From NCBI RefSeq assembly GCF_002117125.1, contig NZ_CP019344.1:1764501-1828500 (forward strand): DNA of 64,000 nucleotides, written 5' to 3'. This stretch comes from Nonlabens spongiae (GTDB lineage Bacteria; Bacteroidota; Bacteroidia; Flavobacteriales; Flavobacteriaceae). The position numbers and the translations under genes are program-made. Shown in pieces: positions 11,929-22,953 of the stretch (the first letter of the stretch is position 1; every line of letters starts with the position of its first letter). A model generated the notes under the pieces. That model had not been told where the DNA came from. It was given only the letters and a program-made list of their open reading frames with translations, and searched no databases.

Positions 11929-12276
11929 TTAAAATTTAAGGCCAGCCTCTCTTGCACTATCAGCAAGAGCTTTAACGCGTCCATGGTACAAGTATCCGCC
12001 ACGATCAAAAGCAACAGCTTCAACACCTGCTTTTTGAGCACGATCAGCTATCAACTTACCGACCTCTTTTGCTTGTTCAGTTTTCGCGGAAGCGGAATCT
12101 AAATCTCTTGAAGAAGCAGCTGCTAGAGTCTTACCATCAACATCATTAATGACTTGAGCATAGATTTCTTTGTTACTTCTATATACCGCCAAACGAGGGC
12201 GAGTAGCATCACCAGAAACAACTTTTCTGATTCTTGACCGTATTTTATTTCTACGAGCTGACTTTGAAAATGCCAT
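11929..12276 (-). CDS. rplR: Ribosomal protein uL18
   Basis: 5S rRNA-binding protein of the central protuberance. 115 residues; the Arg-rich start ([19 protein letters not shown]) and [18 protein letters not shown] are typical, as is the C-terminal [20 protein letters not shown]. The segment near codon 66 contains a sequence that partly resembles the dispersed palindrome, but it has several mismatches and is not counted as a copy. Confidence 0.97.
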   Translation of the reverse strand: MAFSKSARRNKIRSRIRKVVSGDATRPRLAVYRSNKEIYAQVINDVDGKTLAAASSRDLDSASAKTEQAKEVGKLIADRAQKAGVEAVAFDRGGYLYHGRVKALADSAREAGLKF

Positions 12277-12287
12277 AATTATTACTT

Positions 12288-12830
12288 TTAAGCTGACTTA
12301 CCAGCCTTTCTTCTTATTTCTTCTCCTACAAACTTGATCCCTTTACCTTTGTATGGTTCAGGTTTTCTAAACTCTCTAATCTTGGCAGCAACTTGACCAA
12401 CTAACTGCTTATCATAAGATGTCAACTTGACGAGCGGATTCTTACCTTTCTCAGAAACCGTCTCAACTTTAACCTCAGGCGCTATATCAAGAACAATGTT
12501 GTGAGAAAATCCAAGAGCTAGATCAAGCTTTTGACCTTGATTGGAAGCTCGATAACCTACTCCAACGAGCTCTAACTCCTTAGTCCACCCTATTGAGACA
12601 CCGTGGATCATATTATTAATCAAGGCTCTGTACAAACCGTGTTTAGCGCGATGATCCTTGGAATCTGTAGGACGATCAACAATTACTTTGTTATCTTCTA
12701 CCTTTACATTTACTCCATCTACGGGTTGCGTTAATTCACCAAGTTTTCCTTTAACCGAAACCTCACCGTTATTAACTTTAACCTCTACTCCTGAGGGTAT
12801 ATCGATTGGATTTTTACCTATTCTAGACAT
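12288..12830 (-). CDS. rplF: Ribosomal protein uL6
   Basis: 50S protein near the factor-binding site. 180 residues made of two related alpha/beta domains; the start [18 protein letters not shown] and the signature region [20 protein letters not shown] near the C-terminus are intact. Twelve bases separate it from rplR and sixteen from rpsH. Confidence 0.98.
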   Translation of the reverse strand: MSRIGKNPIDIPSGVEVKVNNGEVSVKGKLGELTQPVDGVNVKVEDNKVIVDRPTDSKDHRAKHGLYRALINNMIHGVSIGWTKELELVGVGYRASNQGQKLDLALGFSHNIVLDIAPEVKVETVSEKGKNPLVKLTSYDKQLVGQVAAKIREFRKPEPYKGKGIKFVGEEIRRKAGKSA

Positions 12831-12846
12831 AACTTAAATACTTCTT

Positions 12847-13245
12847 TTAGTAAACGTAACAAAGAACCTCGCCACCTACATTCTCAGTACGAGCCTGTTT
12901 ATCTGTCATGACTCCCTTACTAGTAGACACAATAGCAATACCGAGACCATTTAAAATACGCGGTAGCTCTTTTGCTCCAGAATACTTACGTAATCCAGGT
13001 TTAGACAATCTTTGAAGATCCTTAATTACGGACTCTTTTGTTTCTTTATTGTATTTGAGAGCAATTTTAATTACCTCTTGAGCTTTCCCCTGCTCGAACT
13101 TGTAACTGAGGATGTAACCCTGATCAAATAAGATCTTAGTTATTTCCTTCTTAACATTTGAAGCCGGTACTTCTACAACTCTATGACTTGCTCTTACTGC
13201 GTTTCTTATTCTAGTAAGATAATCTGCGATAGGATCTGTATTCAT
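12847..13245 (-). CDS. rpsH: Ribosomal protein uS8
   Basis: Central 16S assembly protein; in enterobacteria it also represses the spc operon. 132 residues with [19 protein letters not shown] and the C-terminal signature [20 protein letters not shown]. It lies 19 bases after rpsN. No S8-type operator structure was recognised with confidence. Confidence 0.98.
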   Translation of the reverse strand: MNTDPIADYLTRIRNAVRASHRVVEVPASNVKKEITKILFDQGYILSYKFEQGKAQEVIKIALKYNKETKESVIKDLQRLSKPGLRKYSGAKELPRILNGLGIAIVSTSKGVMTDKQARTENVGGEVLCYVY

Positions 13246-13264
13246 AATAAAATTTATTTGCTGA

Positions 13265-13534
13265 TTACCAACTAGCTTTTTTTACTCCAGGGATTAAACC
13301 TTTATTAGCCATCTCACGGAACATTACACGAGAAATTCCAAACTGTCTCATATAACCCTTGGGACGACCCGTTAATTTGCAACGGTTATGAAGGCGTACC
13401 TTAGAACTATTTTTGGGTAATTTTTGCAACGCTTCGTAATCACCAGCCTCTTTTAGCGCTTTACGCTTTTCAGCATATTTATCCACTAAAGCTTGGCGTT
13501 TGCGCTCACGCGCTTTCATTGATTCTTTTGCCAT
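13265..13534 (-). CDS. rpsN: Ribosomal protein uS14, zinc-free long form
   Basis: 89 residues ([20 protein letters not shown] ... [11 protein letters not shown]). The core [19 protein letters not shown] is present but the CxxC pairs of the zinc-binding short form are missing, so this is the C-minus type. Together with the zinc-free bL36 in the same operon, the main ribosomal set has at least two zinc-independent variants. It sits three bases after rplE. Confidence 0.97.
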   Translation of the reverse strand: MAKESMKARERKRQALVDKYAEKRKALKEAGDYEALQKLPKNSSKVRLHNRCKLTGRPKGYMRQFGISRVMFREMANKGLIPGVKKASW

Positions 13535-13537
13535 ATC

Positions 13538-14089
13538 TTAATTCTTTTTGAAGGGTAAACCTAATTCTTTTAGCAAAGATTTAGCCTCATTATCAGTCTC
13601 AGCAGTTGTAACGAATGTAATATCCATTCCAGAGATCTTATTGACCTTATCAATGTTTATCTCTGGAAAGATAATTTGCTCTGTTATACCTAGATTATAG
13701 TTACCACGTCCATCAAAACCATCGGCCTTGATACCTTGAAAATCACGAACACGTGGAAGAGCAACGGTTACCAACCTATCCAAGAATTCATACATCTTTT
13801 CACCACGCAAGGTCACTTTGACACCGATAGGCATACCTTTTCTCAACTTAAAAGATGCTACATCCTTCTTAGAAAGCGTAGCAACGGCCTTTTGACCAGT
13901 GATAGCAGTGAACTCTTCGAGTGAATAATCGATTAATTTCTTATCAGCAACTGCAGCACCTACTCCACGGCTGAGTACGATTTTTTGTAATTTTGGAATT
14001 TCCATGACATTTATGTAGTTGAATTCTTCCTTCAACGACTGAGTCACTTTTTCCTGATACTCCTTCTTGAGCCTTGGTACGTATGACAT
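13538..14089 (-). CDS. rplE: Ribosomal protein uL5
   Basis: 5S rRNA-binding protein contacting the P-site tRNA. 183 residues with [16 protein letters not shown], the P-loop-like [20 protein letters not shown] and the C-terminal [19 protein letters not shown]. Spacing to rplX is two bases and to rpsN three bases, so translation is likely coupled. Confidence 0.98.
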   Translation of the reverse strand: MSYVPRLKKEYQEKVTQSLKEEFNYINVMEIPKLQKIVLSRGVGAAVADKKLIDYSLEEFTAITGQKAVATLSKKDVASFKLRKGMPIGVKVTLRGEKMYEFLDRLVTVALPRVRDFQGIKADGFDGRGNYNLGITEQIIFPEINIDKVNKISGMDITFVTTAETDNEAKSLLKELGLPFKKN

Positions 14090-14091
14090 GA

Positions 14092-14403
14092 TTAAATTAC
14101 TTCTTTATTTGTTTTAGCAAATCTAACTTTCTTACCGTCTTCTGTACGATATCCAACCTTTGTAGGATTACCGTCTTTATCTAACAGTGTTAGATTTGAA
14201 ATATGTAATGGAGCCTCCATTTCAACAATTCCACCTTGAGGATTTGAAGCACTAGGCTTTTGATGTTTTGAAACCATATTAACACCCTCTACAATGGCCT
14301 TATTCTTTTCACGAAGTACTTTCTTAACTACTCCTTGCTGACCTTTATTCTCACCTGCTAATACCTTGACGGTATCTCCAGTCTTTAATTTTATTTTAGT
14401 CAT
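14092..14403 (-). CDS. rplX: Ribosomal protein uL24
   Basis: 50S assembly initiator with a KOW motif at the N-terminus ([20 protein letters not shown]). 103 residues; [20 protein letters not shown] and [16 protein letters not shown] are typical of the family. It is located between rplN (nine bases) and rplE (two bases). Confidence 0.98.
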   Translation of the reverse strand: MTKIKLKTGDTVKVLAGENKGQQGVVKKVLREKNKAIVEGVNMVSKHQKPSASNPQGGIVEMEAPLHISNLTLLDKDGNPTKVGYRTEDGKKVRFAKTNKEVI

Positions 14404-14412
14404 AGTTTATAC

Positions 14413-14781
14413 TTAAAGCACCTCTGGCGCTAGTGAAACAATTTTCATGAATTGCTTATCACGCAATTCACGTGCCACAGGTCCGAAAACACGCGTACCT
14501 CTCATCTCCGAAGTAGGATTCAACAAAACGCAAGCATTATCATCAAATCTGATGTAAGACCCATCAGCTCTTCTCACTTCCTTCTTTGTCCTTACAACTA
14601 CCGCCGTAGAAACAGCTCCTTTTTTAATGTTACCATTAGGTGTAGCCTCCTTAACAGAAACAACAATTTTATCACCTACGGATGCATATCTACGCTTTGT
14701 TCCGCCTAATACCCTGATACAAAGAACCTCTTTAGCACCTGTATTATCAGCGACCTTTAATCTTGACTCTTGTTGTACCAT
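14413..14781 (-). CDS. rplN: Ribosomal protein uL14
   Basis: 50S protein forming bridges to 16S rRNA and the binding surface of RsfS, whose gene is at 44623-44994 in this window. 122 residues: [60 protein letters not shown]. Its start overlaps the rpsQ stop by one base. Confidence 0.98.
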   Translation of the reverse strand: MVQQESRLKVADNTGAKEVLCIRVLGGTKRRYASVGDKIVVSVKEATPNGNIKKGAVSTAVVVRTKKEVRRADGSYIRFDDNACVLLNPTSEMRGTRVFGPVARELRDKQFMKIVSLAPEVL

Positions 14782-15038
14782 TACTTAGCTCTTTCTATGA
14801 TTTCAACTAATCTCCAATTCTTAGACTTACTCAACGGACGGGTCTCCATAATACGCACAGTATCCCCCTCGTTACACTCATTTTTCTCATCATGAGCCAC
14901 ATATTTTTTAGTCTTAAGAACAAACTTACCATACATGGGGTGCTTCTGTCTTTTGACCTCTGCAACCACGATGCTTTTATCCATCTTATTGCTGCTTACA
15001 ACACCAATACGTTCTTTACGTAAACTTCTACCTTCCAT
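14781..15038 (-). CDS. rpsQ: Ribosomal protein uS17
   Basis: 85-residue OB-fold protein. [20 protein letters not shown] and the signature [20 protein letters not shown] are present. The gene is coupled to rplN by a one-base overlap and follows rpmC by five bases. Confidence 0.98.
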   Translation of the reverse strand: MEGRSLRKERIGVVSSNKMDKSIVVAEVKRQKHPMYGKFVLKTKKYVAHDEKNECNEGDTVRIMETRPLSKSKNWRLVEIIERAK

Positions 15039-15043
15039 AACTA

Positions 15044-15232
15044 TTAGGCTTTGTTGTTATTTAATGCTGTGCTAAGACGAGCAATAGTCTTTCTTGTTTT
15101 AGTTATCTGAGAAGGATTGTCTAAAGGCGACATTGCATGCATTCTTTTCATTTCTGCATAACTTGCTCTAGCTTCTGTGAGCTTTTGCGCTACCTCCTCT
15201 TGAGACAAACCTTTAATTTCTGACTGCTTCAT
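15044..15232 (-). CDS. rpmC: Ribosomal protein uL29
   Basis: 62-residue helical hairpin protein at the tunnel exit. The start [20 protein letters not shown] and the region [17 protein letters not shown] match the family. It lies between rplP (seven bases) and rpsQ (five bases). Confidence 0.97.
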   Translation of the reverse strand: MKQSEIKGLSQEEVAQKLTEARASYAEMKRMHAMSPLDNPSQITKTRKTIARLSTALNNNKA

Positions 15233-15239
15233 GATAATT

Positions 15240-15659
15240 TTATTCTTGATAATCGCGAGCCACGATAAACTTAGTTTTTACAGGTAACTTCTGAGCTGCA
15301 AGCCTCAGGGCTTCACGTGCAGTTTCTAATGGAACACCAGAAACTTCAAAAAGAATACGACCTGGCTTTACTACCGCTGCCCAATATTCTACATTACCTT
15401 TACCCTTACCCATACGTACCTCTAGAGGTTTTTTAGTGATAGGCTTATCTGGGAAAATTTTTATCCAAAGAGAACCTTCTCTTTTCATATAACGAGTAGC
15501 TGCGATACGAGCTGCCTCAATTTGACGAGAATTTATGAACTCTGAGTCTAACGATTTGATTCCAAAAGTTCCATAAGCCAACTGGTTACCCCTTCCAGAG
15601 TTACCTTTCATACGACCCTTTTGTTGCTTTCTAAATTTTGTCTTTCTAGGTTGTAACAT
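15240..15659 (-). CDS. rplP: Ribosomal protein uL16
   Basis: 50S protein near the A site. 139 residues; [19 protein letters not shown] at the start, the conserved block [19 protein letters not shown] read here as [19 protein letters not shown], and [20 protein letters not shown]. Eleven bases follow rpsC. Confidence 0.98.
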   Translation of the reverse strand: MLQPRKTKFRKQQKGRMKGNSGRGNQLAYGTFGIKSLDSEFINSRQIEAARIAATRYMKREGSLWIKIFPDKPITKKPLEVRMGKGKGNVEYWAAVVKPGRILFEVSGVPLETAREALRLAAQKLPVKTKFIVARDYQE

Positions 15660-15670
15660 CTTCTATCCCC

Positions 15671-16387
15671 TTATTTTCTACGTCTGCGGTTATTACCACC
15701 TCGACCTGCGTTAGACTTACCTTGCTTCTTAGACATTCCTACAAGAGGAGAAAGATCTCTTTTACCGTAAACCTCTCCTTTCATAATCCATACCTTAACA
15801 CCAATTCTACCATAAGTAGTGTGGGCCTCTACCAGCGCATAATCAATATCTGCTCTAAAGGTAGATAAAGGGATACGTCCATCTTTGAAAGACTCTGAAC
15901 GTGCCATTTCAGCACCATTTAACCTTCCGGATATCTGGATTTTGATACCTTCAGCATTCATTCTCATCGCTGCTGCAATAGCCATTTTAATAGCGCGACG
16001 GTAACTGATACGATTCTCAATTTGACGTGCAACACTAGCTGCAACTAAGTGAGCATCTAGTTCTGGTCTTTTGATTTCAAATATGTTGATTTGAACCTCT
16101 TTTCCTGAAATCTTCTTAAGCTCTTCTTTTAAGCGATCAACTTCCTGTCCTCCCTTACCAATTATAATACCTGGACGAGCTGTTGTAATTGTGATCGTAA
16201 CCAACTTAAGCGTGCGCTCAATAATAATTCTTGAAACACTAGCTTTTGCCAGACGAGCGTGAATGTATTTTCTAATCTTATCGTCTTCGGCTAATTTATC
16301 TCCGTAATCGTTACCACCATACCAGTTAGATTCCCAACCTCTGATGATTCCTAGACGATTTCCTATTGGATTTGTTTTTTGTCCCAT
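15671..16387 (-). CDS. rpsC: Ribosomal protein uS3
   Basis: mRNA-entry protein with helicase-like role. 238 residues; N-terminal [22 protein letters not shown] domain with [19 protein letters not shown]-terminal domain with [20 protein letters not shown], and a basic Gly/Arg tail ([13 protein letters not shown]). Confidence 0.98.
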   Translation of the reverse strand: MGQKTNPIGNRLGIIRGWESNWYGGNDYGDKLAEDDKIRKYIHARLAKASVSRIIIERTLKLVTITITTARPGIIIGKGGQEVDRLKEELKKISGKEVQINIFEIKRPELDAHLVAASVARQIENRISYRRAIKMAIAAAMRMNAEGIKIQISGRLNGAEMARSESFKDGRIPLSTFRADIDYALVEAHTTYGRIGVKVWIMKGEVYGKRDLSPLVGMSKKQGKSNAGRGGNNRRRRK

Positions 16388-16393
16388 TTCTTC

Positions 16394-16804
16394 TTAGTTA
16401 GACGTTGCCGTTTTTGCTTCACCCAAAATGAGGGTCACGTGATTAGATCTCTTTCTTATTCTGTGAGCCCTTCCCTGAGGAGCTGGACGTAATCTTTTAA
16501 GCATAGAACCACCATCTACTCTTATCTCCTTAACAAATAAATTTGCTTCAGAAACATCGCCATCCTCGTTTTTAGCTTGCCAGTTTGCGATGGCAGAAAC
16601 TAAAAGCTTATCCAGCTTTCTCGCAGATTCTTTAGAACTAAACTTCAAGATATTTAAAGCATCCTCAACTCTTTTACCTCTAATAATGTCAGCAACGAGT
16701 CTCATCTTTCTAGGAGATGTAGGACAGTTATTCAATTTCGCGATAACCAGGTTCTTGTTCTCCTCCTTGCGTCTGAGCGCAGATTCTTTCTTACGTACTC
16801 CCAT
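16394..16804 (-). CDS. rplV: Ribosomal protein uL22
   Basis: Tunnel-lining 50S protein. 136 residues; family core [20 protein letters not shown] and the beta-hairpin signature [20 protein letters not shown] are intact. Compared with the E. coli form it has an N-terminal extension of roughly 20 residues ([17 protein letters not shown]) that is rich in charged residues, and a short tail. Confidence 0.97.
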   Translation of the reverse strand: MGVRKKESALRRKEENKNLVIAKLNNCPTSPRKMRLVADIIRGKRVEDALNILKFSSKESARKLDKLLVSAIANWQAKNEDGDVSEANLFVKEIRVDGGSMLKRLRPAPQGRAHRIRKRSNHVTLILGEAKTATSN

Positions 16805-16809
16805 GACAA

Positions 16810-17088
16810 TTACCTTTTACCTTTATTTTTAGAACCACCATGACCTCTATAGGAGCGAGTAGGAGAAAACTCTCCAAGCTTATGACCCACCATGTTTTCC
16901 GTAACATATACAGGGACAAATTGACGACCATTGTGGACAGCTATTGTTTGACCTACGAAATCAGGAGTTATCATAGACGCTCTAGACCATGTCTTGATTA
17001 CACTCTTTTTACCAGACTCAACATTTTGAGCCACCTTAGCTTCCAGCTTATGAAAAACGTAAGGTCCTTTTTTTAATGAACGAGCCAT
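16810..17088 (-). CDS. rpsS: Ribosomal protein uS19
   Basis: 30S head protein next to uS13. 92 residues: [56 protein letters not shown]. It is three bases from rplB and five from rplV. Confidence 0.98.
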   Translation of the reverse strand: MARSLKKGPYVFHKLEAKVAQNVESGKKSVIKTWSRASMITPDFVGQTIAVHNGRQFVPVYVTENMVGHKLGEFSPTRSYRGHGGSKNKGKR

Positions 17089-17091
17089 AAC

Positions 17092-17915
17092 TTATTTCTT
17101 TCTACGTTCTAAAATATATTGAGTACTAGCCTTATTTACATCACGTGTACGGAAACCTTTAGCTGGTATACCATTACGTGAGCGTGGGTGACCACCAGAA
17201 GCTCTACCTTCACCACCTCCCATAGGGTGATCCACAGGGTTCATTGCTACCGGTCTTGTCCTAGGCCTTCTACCTAACCAGCGACTTCTACCAGCTTTAC
17301 CACCTACGATTAATTGGTGATCGCTGTTTGATATGGCGCCTATAGTAGCCATACATTCTTGAAGAATCAATCTTGTTTCTCCAGAAGGCATTTTCACGGT
17401 CGCATACTTACCATCACGAGCCATAAGCTGAGCAAATGAACCCGCACTACGCGCAATGATAGCACCTTGACCCGGTCTTAATTCTATACAACTGATGATT
17501 GAACCTAGAGGTATATTCGCAAGTTTCATAGCGTTACCCACTTCTGGAGCAACATTTTCACCTGAAACTATATTCTGACCTACGGTCAAACCGTTCTGAG
17601 CGATCACATAACGCTTTTCTCCATCCTGATAATTTACCAAAGCGATAAAAGCAGTCCTGTTAGGATCATACTCTATGGTTGCTACAGTAGCAGGTATACC
17701 ATGACGATCACGTTTAAAATCTATCATACGGTAGCGGCGCTTATGCCCCCACCTTTATACCTCATAGTCATACGACCTGAAGCATTTCGACCACCTGAAC
17801 GTTTTTTCGGACCAAGAAGGCTCTTCTCCGGCTTATCAGTAGTGATGGCGTCGAACCCATTCACAACTCTAAAACGCTGCCCAGGAGTAACTGGTTTTAA
17901 TTTTCTAACTGACAT
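17092..17915 (-). pseudogene. rplB: Ribosomal protein uL2 gene with one-base frameshift (probable sequencing error)
   Basis: uL2 is essential for peptidyl-transferase assembly. The N-terminal frame (17724-17915) reads [20 protein letters not shown] to MTMRYKGGG and then runs out of frame to a stop. The next frame (17092-17727) resumes with the following family residues, [15 protein letters not shown], and runs to the normal end [17 protein letters not shown]. Restoring one G in the minus-strand run GGTGGGGG (C run 17746-17750) joins them into 274 residues, the usual length, with the missing HKRRYR restored. Both halves are otherwise perfectly conserved and the gene cannot be dispensed with, so a homopolymer undercall is the best explanation. 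Programmed frameshifting is not known for this gene. Confidence 0.9.
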
Positions 17916-17927
17916 TGAATGTCTCTA

Positions 17928-18218
17928 TTATAAATTACTATATAAATCGATGGTATCACCATCCTTAAGTTGTACAAATGCCTTTTTAACAGCACCTGTT
18001 TTACCAACCTGCATTCCTGATTTTGTGTATTTGGCTTTACGCTCGATACGAGTATTCATAGTCAATACTTTTACCACGTCAACTCCATAAACTCGCTCTA
18101 CCTCGTTTTTAATCTCAACCTTATTAGCCTTAGGAGACACCACAAAACCATATCTATTATACAGCTCACTATCTCTAGTAGCCTTTTCTGTAATGATGGG
18201 TTTTATAAGAATACTCAT
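17928..18218 (-). CDS. rplW: Ribosomal protein uL23
   Basis: Tunnel-exit protein and docking site for trigger factor and SRP. 96 residues: MSILIKPIITEKATRDSELY, the central KVEIKNEVERVYGVDVVKVL and NTRIERKAKYTKSG. It is two bases after rplD and twelve before rplB. Confidence 0.98.
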   Translation of the reverse strand: MSILIKPIITEKATRDSELYNRYGFVVSPKANKVEIKNEVERVYGVDVVKVLTMNTRIERKAKYTKSGMQVGKTGAVKKAFVQLKDGDTIDLYSNL

Positions 18219-18220
18219 GA

Positions 18221-18850
18221 CTAGTTTGTTAAATTTTTGACCACTTCTTCTAGAGCATCCTCTAGAAGAACAAGATTTGTTGCGTTTACTATCTTGTAAG
18301 TGTTTAATTCTGAATGTGTTAGCACTTCAACACCCTCCAAATTTCGCGAAGACAAATATACATTATTATTTGATCCACCCAACACAAACAAGGATTTTTT
18401 ATCTACAAGCCCTAAATCCTTTAAAACTGCCACAAAATCCTTTGTTTTAGGAGCATCTATCGAGATGCTATCCAAGACGGTAATATTACCTTCTTGAGCT
18501 TTCAAGCTCAAAGCACTTTTTCTGGCTAATCTCTTTTGATTTTTATTCAATTTGAAAGAATAGCTACGCGGTACAGGACCAAAGATTCTACCACCACCTC
18601 TAAAGATGGGAGACTTTATGGAACCTGCTCTCGCAGTACCTGTTCCCTTTTGTTTTTTAATCTTCCTTGTACTACCTACTATCTCAGCTCTTTGCTTAGC
18701 CTTGTGTGTACCTTGACGCTGATTAGCTAGATATTGTTTAACATCCAGATAAATCGCATGCTCGTTAGGCTCAACACCGAAAACGTCTGCAGAAAGCTCT
18801 ACTTCACGTCCAGTATCTTTTCCCTTGATGTCTTTTACTGCTACTTTCAT
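18221..18850 (-). CDS. rplD: Ribosomal protein uL4
   Basis: 209 residues from the ATG at 18850 ([19 protein letters not shown]). That ATG overlaps the rplC stop by one base and is preferred over an upstream in-frame codon inside rplC. The loop that reaches into the tunnel carries RQGTHKAKQRAEIVGSTRK and GGGRIFGPVPRSYSFKLNKN. In E. coli this protein autoregulates the S10 operon; no matching leader structure was identified here. Confidence 0.96.
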   Translation of the reverse strand: MKVAVKDIKGKDTGREVELSADVFGVEPNEHAIYLDVKQYLANQRQGTHKAKQRAEIVGSTRKIKKQKGTGTARAGSIKSPIFRGGGRIFGPVPRSYSFKLNKNQKRLARKSALSLKAQEGNITVLDSISIDAPKTKDFVAVLKDLGLVDKKSLFVLGGSNNNVYLSSRNLEGVEVLTHSELNTYKIVNATNLVLLEDALEEVVKNLTN

Positions 18851-19467
18851 TACTTCTGAACGATTACGTAAGAGTTCTTGTGTCCTGGAACACAACCTTT
18901 AACTACAAGTAGGTTCTTATCTGCAACCACTTTAAGTACTCTTAAATTTTCAACTTTAACTTTCTCGCTTCCCATCTGACCTGCCATGCGCATTCCCTTG
19001 AATACACGAGCAGGATAAGATGCAGCACCGATAGATCCCGGAGCTCTCAAACGGTTGTGCTGACCATGCGTTTGCTGACCTACACCACCAAAACCGTGAC
19101 GCTTTACCACACCTTGAAAACCTTTACCCTTTGAAGTTCCAGAAACATCTACAAACTCACCTTCGGTAAACATCTCAACCGTGATGCTATCACCTAATTT
19201 GTACTCCTCATCAAAACCTTTGAATTCAGCAACTTTTCTTTTGACAGCAGTACCAGCTTTCTTAAAGTGACCCTGGGCCGCCTTAGAAGCATTTTTGTCT
19301 GATTTGTCATCGAAACCGAGCTGAAGGGCAGCATAGCCATCCGTTTCTTCAGTTCTGACTTGGGTAACTACACAGGGGCCTGCCTGTATAACGGTACAAG
19401 GGATATTCTTCCCGTTCTCGTCATAGATGCTGGTCATACCTATTTTTTTTCCTATTAACCCAGACAT
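18850..19467 (-). CDS. rplC: Ribosomal protein uL3
   Basis: 50S assembly initiator near the peptidyl-transferase centre. 205 residues; [20 protein letters not shown], signature [18 protein letters not shown] and the loop [20 protein letters not shown] with the Gln that is methylated in many bacteria. The upstream spacer to rpsJ (70 bases) contains a palindromic repeat. Confidence 0.98.
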   Translation of the reverse strand: MSGLIGKKIGMTSIYDENGKNIPCTVIQAGPCVVTQVRTEETDGYAALQLGFDDKSDKNASKAAQGHFKKAGTAVKRKVAEFKGFDEEYKLGDSITVEMFTEGEFVDVSGTSKGKGFQGVVKRHGFGGVGQQTHGQHNRLRAPGSIGAASYPARVFKGMRMAGQMGSEKVKVENLRVLKVVADKNLLVVKGCVPGHKNSYVIVQK

Positions 19468-19496
19468 ATTTATTGATTTAAAATTTATTGAGATCC

Positions 19497-19512
19497 CGCT
19501 TTCGCGAAAGCG
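19497..19512. repeat. 16-bp palindrome, copy 3 (rpsJ-rplC spacer)
   Basis: Perfect copy extended by two more pairs on each side (CC ... GG), giving a 20-bp palindrome. It is the only copy within the 17-kb ribosomal block and sits in its 70-base rpsJ-rplC spacer, so it is transcribed as a hairpin inside the operon mRNA. Confidence 0.97.
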
Positions 19513-19537
19513 GGAATCTTTTAACTCTATCTATTAA

Positions 19538-19843
19538 TTACACTTTGATCTCTACTTCCACACCGCTAGGCAACTCAAGCTTCATCAACGCATCAATGGT
19601 TTTTGAAGATGAACTGTAGATGTCGAGTAATCTTTTGTAAGAACTAAGTTCAAACTGCTCTCTCGACTTCTTGTTCACGTGTGGAGAACGTAAAACAGTA
19701 AAGATCTTTTTGTGTGTGGGAAGAGGTATGGGACCAGTAACTACTGCTCCTGTAGTCTTCACCGTCTTTACGATTTTTTCAGCAGATTTATCTACCAGCA
19801 TGTAATCGTAAGATTTTAATTTGATTCTGATTTTTTGACTCAT
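19538..19843 (-). CDS. rpsJ: Ribosomal protein uS10
   Basis: 30S protein and NusG/antitermination partner. 101 residues; [40 protein letters not shown] and [18 protein letters not shown] are all present. It starts ten bases after fusA. Confidence 0.98.
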   Translation of the reverse strand: MSQKIRIKLKSYDYMLVDKSAEKIVKTVKTTGAVVTGPIPLPTHKKIFTVLRSPHVNKKSREQFELSSYKRLLDIYSSSSKTIDALMKLELPSGVEVEIKV

Positions 19844-19853
19844 CTGTTGAATA

Positions 19854-21995
19854 TTAATTGTTTCCTTTTGACGCTGCGATTACTTCTTCACTAATGTTTG
19901 AAGGAGTCTCTGCGTAATGTGAAAATTCCATAGTAGAAGTTGCACGACCTGAAGAAAGTGTACGTAACGTAGTCACGTAACCAAACATTTCAGAAAGTGG
20001 CACATCTGCCTTAACAACTTTTGCACCTGCACGGTCGCTCATGTCGTTAACCTGACCGCGACGACGGTTCAAGTCACCTACGATGTCACCCATGTTTTCT
20101 TCGGGAGTTAAAACTTCAAGCTTCATGATAGGCTCAAGAATTACTGCTCCAGCTGCTTTAGAAGCCGCTTTGTAACCCAGTTTAGCCGCAAGCTCAAAAG
20201 ATAACTGGTCAGAATCCACAGGGTGGAAAGAACCATCCTTAAGTGTAACTCTCATGCTATCCATTTCAAAACCAGCAAGAGGGCCATTTCTCATAGCTTC
20301 TCTGAAGCCTTTTTCTACTGATGGAATAAATTCCTTAGGAATGTTACCACCTTTGATCTCATTGATAAACTGTAGACCTTCCTTCACTTTACCATCCTCA
20401 TCTTCATGAGCTGGCTCCATAGTGAAGACAATGTCTCCAAATTTACCACGTCCACCAGATTGCTTTTTGTATACCTCACGGTGATCTGCAGATCTAGTGA
20501 TCGCCTCTTTATACTCAACTTGTGGAGCACCTTGATTAACATCAACTTTGAATTCACGCTTCAAACGGTCAACGATAATATCAAGGTGAAGCTCACCCAT
20601 ACCAGAAATAATCGTTTGACCGGAAGCTTCATCAGTTCTAACTTGGAAAGTAGGATCCTCCTCAGCAAGCTTTGCAAGCGCCATTCCTAGCTTATCAACA
20701 TCAGCCTTTGTCTTAGGCTCTACCGCGATACCGATTACGGGATCAGGGAAGTCCATTGATTCTAGGATGATTGGGTGTTTTTCATCAGACATGGTATCAC
20801 CAGTCTTGATATCTTTGAAACCAACAGCAGCACCTATATCTCCAGCCTCGATAAACTCGATAGCATTTTGCTTGTTAGAGTGCATCTGATAGATACGTGA
20901 TATACGTTCTTTCTTACCAGATCTATTGTTCAATATATAAGAACCAGCATCAAGCCTACCTGAATAAGCGCGGAAGAAAGCCAAACGACCAACAAATGGG
21001 TCTGTAGCAATCTTAAATGCAAGAGCTGCAAATGGCTCAGTTACGTCTGGTTTTCTAATTTCTTCTTTCTCAGTTTCAGGATTGATCCCGACGATTCCTT
21101 CCTTGTCAGTTGGAGAAGGCAAGTAACGACATACAGCATCTAGCAAGAACTGAACACCTTTGTTTTTAAATGCTGATCCACAAATCATTGGAATGATAGA
21201 CATATCCATTACAGCGGCACGAAGAGCGGCATGCACTTCTTCTTCAGTAATAGAATCTTCATCTTCCATATACTTCTCAAGAAGGTTCTCGTCATAAGCA
21301 GCAACCTCCTCAATAAGAAGTCCTCTATACTTACGAGCCTCTTCCTTCATGTCTTCAGGAATATCGATCACATCAAAGGTTGACCCTTGAGTCTCGTCAT
21401 GCCATACAATAGCACGGTTCTTAACAAGGTCTACGATACCTTTGAAATCTGCTTCATCACCAATGTTCAGTACGATCGGCACAGCATTAGATTTCAACAT
21501 ATCCTTCACCTGTTGACATACAGCAAGGAAGTTAGAACCCTGACGGTCCATTTTGTTCACGAAGCCAATACGTGGAACCTTATAATTATCAGCAAGCCTC
21601 CAGTTAGTCTCAGATTGTGGCTCAACACCATCAACTGCACTAAACAAGAAAACAAGACCATCAAGCACTCTTAGCGAGCGGTTTACCTCTACGGTAAAGT
21701 CCACGTGACCAGGAGTATCAATAATATTGAAATTATAATCCTTAGTTTCTGGAGTAGGCTGAGCGTTTTCCATCGGGAACTTCCAGGTACAAGTTGTAGC
21801 AGCAGAAGTAATCGTGATACCACGCTCCTGCTCTTGTTCCATCCAGTCCATAGTCGCTGCACCATCGTGAACCTCACCTATTTTGTGAGAAACACCCGTG
21901 TAGTACAGGATACGCTCCGTAGTTGTAGTCTTACCAGCATCAATATGTGCGGCAATACCTATATTTCTTGTGAATTTTAAATCTCTTTGTGCCAT
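19854..21995 (-). CDS. fusA: Elongation factor G
   Basis: GTPase that drives ribosomal translocation. 713 residues; G1 [13 protein letters not shown] at about 16-28, G3 DTPGHVDF, G4 NKMDRQG, followed by domains II-V with the domain III block [18 protein letters not shown] and the C-terminal [20 protein letters not shown]. The G2 switch I segment with [10 protein letters not shown] is intact. Placed rpsL-rpsG-fusA-rpsJ, the fused str/S10 arrangement lacks tuf at this position. Confidence 0.98.
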   Translation of the reverse strand: MAQRDLKFTRNIGIAAHIDAGKTTTTERILYYTGVSHKIGEVHDGAATMDWMEQEQERGITITSAATTCTWKFPMENAQPTPETKDYNFNIIDTPGHVDFTVEVNRSLRVLDGLVFLFSAVDGVEPQSETNWRLADNYKVPRIGFVNKMDRQGSNFLAVCQQVKDMLKSNAVPIVLNIGDEADFKGIVDLVKNRAIVWHDETQGSTFDVIDIPEDMKEEARKYRGLLIEEVAAYDENLLEKYMEDEDSITEEEVHAALRAAVMDMSIIPMICGSAFKNKGVQFLLDAVCRYLPSPTDKEGIVGINPETEKEEIRKPDVTEPFAALAFKIATDPFVGRLAFFRAYSGRLDAGSYILNNRSGKKERISRIYQMHSNKQNAIEFIEAGDIGAAVGFKDIKTGDTMSDEKHPIILESMDFPDPVIGIAVEPKTKADVDKLGMALAKLAEEDPTFQVRTDEASGQTIISGMGELHLDIIVDRLKREFKVDVNQGAPQVEYKEAITRSADHREVYKKQSGGRGKFGDIVFTMEPAHEDEDGKVKEGLQFINEIKGGNIPKEFIPSVEKGFREAMRNGPLAGFEMDSMRVTLKDGSFHPVDSDQLSFELAAKLGYKAASKAAGAVILEPIMKLEVLTPEENMGDIVGDLNRRRGQVNDMSDRAGAKVVKADVPLSEMFGYVTTLRTLSSGRATSTMEFSHYAETPSNISEEVIAASKGNN

Positions 21996-21998
21996 CTT

Positions 21999-22475
21999 TT
22001 AGAATCTAAAGTGAGAGAATGCTTTGTTAGCTTCTGCCATTTTGTGAGTATCTACTTTCTTCTTAACAGCAGCACCTTCTTCCTTTGCAGCTGCAAGAAC
22101 TTCAGCAGCAAGCTTTGCAGAGAATGATTTCTCGTTTCTCTTACGCGCATAGCTGATCAACCACTTCATTGCAGTAGATATCTTGCGGTCTGGCCTGATC
22201 TGCATAGGGATTTGAAATGTCGCACCACCCACTCGACGGCTACGCACCTCTACGTGAGGCATTACATTTGAAAGAGCATCCTTCCACAGCTCAAGAGCCG
22301 TTTTTTCTTCGTCTTGATTTTTCTCCTCAACGATATCCATCGCATCATAGAACAATTTAAAGGCAACTGATTTTTTACCGTGCAACATCATCATGTTGAC
22401 AAATCGAGTTACCAGCTGGTCATTGAAACGCGGATCCGGAAGGATCGGGCGTTTTTTCGCCTGTCTTTTTCTCAT
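21999..22475 (-). CDS. rpsG: Ribosomal protein uS7
   Basis: 30S head assembly initiator. 158 residues; [40 protein letters not shown], and [20 protein letters not shown]. It starts 59 bases after rpsL and ends three bases before fusA. Confidence 0.98.
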   Translation of the reverse strand: MRKRQAKKRPILPDPRFNDQLVTRFVNMMMLHGKKSVAFKLFYDAMDIVEEKNQDEEKTALELWKDALSNVMPHVEVRSRRVGGATFQIPMQIRPDRKISTAMKWLISYARKRNEKSFSAKLAAEVLAAAKEEGAAVKKKVDTHKMAEANKAFSHFRF

Positions 22476-22534
22476 TTCTTCTTGTTGAAATTGTTAAATA
22501 AAAAGAGCAGCTACTTGAGCTACTCGATTAAAAA

Positions 22535-22909
22535 TTACTTCTTAGGGCGTTTTGCACCGTATTTGGATCTACGTTGTGTACGATCTGCAACACCAGCGGT
22601 GTCCAGAGCTCCACGCACGATATGATACCTTACACCTGGCAAATCCTTTACCCTTCCGCCTCTAACCAATACTATCGAGTGTTCTTGCAGATTGTGTCCC
22701 TCTCCTGGAATGTATGCGTTTACTTCCTTACCATTAGTAAGACGTACCCTTGCTACCTTTCTCATTGCTGAGTTAGGCTTCTTAGGTGTAGTTGTGTAAA
22801 CACGTGTACAAACTCCACGACGTTGAGGACAAGAATCTAGAGCAGCCGATTTACTCTTCTTGGTTATCTTAGACCTTCCTTTACGTACTAATTGTGAAAT
22901 CGTTGGCAT
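22535..22909 (-). CDS. rpsL: Ribosomal protein uS12
   Basis: Decoding-centre protein and first gene of the operon. 124 residues; [20 protein letters not shown], the conserved loop [20 protein letters not shown] containing the Lys at which streptomycin resistance arises (wild-type PKKPNSA), and [20 protein letters not shown]. The ATG lies about 45 bases after a perfect promoter. Confidence 0.98.
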   Translation of the reverse strand: MPTISQLVRKGRSKITKKSKSAALDSCPQRRGVCTRVYTTTPKKPNSAMRKVARVRLTNGKEVNAYIPGEGHNLQEHSIVLVRGGRVKDLPGVRYHIVRGALDTAGVADRTQRRSKYGAKRPKK

Positions 22910-22953
22910 ATTATAATATTACGCTAATAAATTAATCCCCTTTTTAGGGTCGG

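Noticed and set aside
12078..12098. Partial match to the dispersed palindrome in rplR
   Set aside because: About four mismatches in 16 positions, and the amino acids fit the family; probably chance.
17092..17915. Programmed ribosomal frameshift in rplB
   Set aside because: No slippery heptamer or downstream pseudoknot is evident; a missing G in a homopolymer explains it more simply.
18345..18358. TTTCGCGAA in rplD resembling the palindrome core
   Set aside because: Only the central nine bases match; no flanking GC arms.
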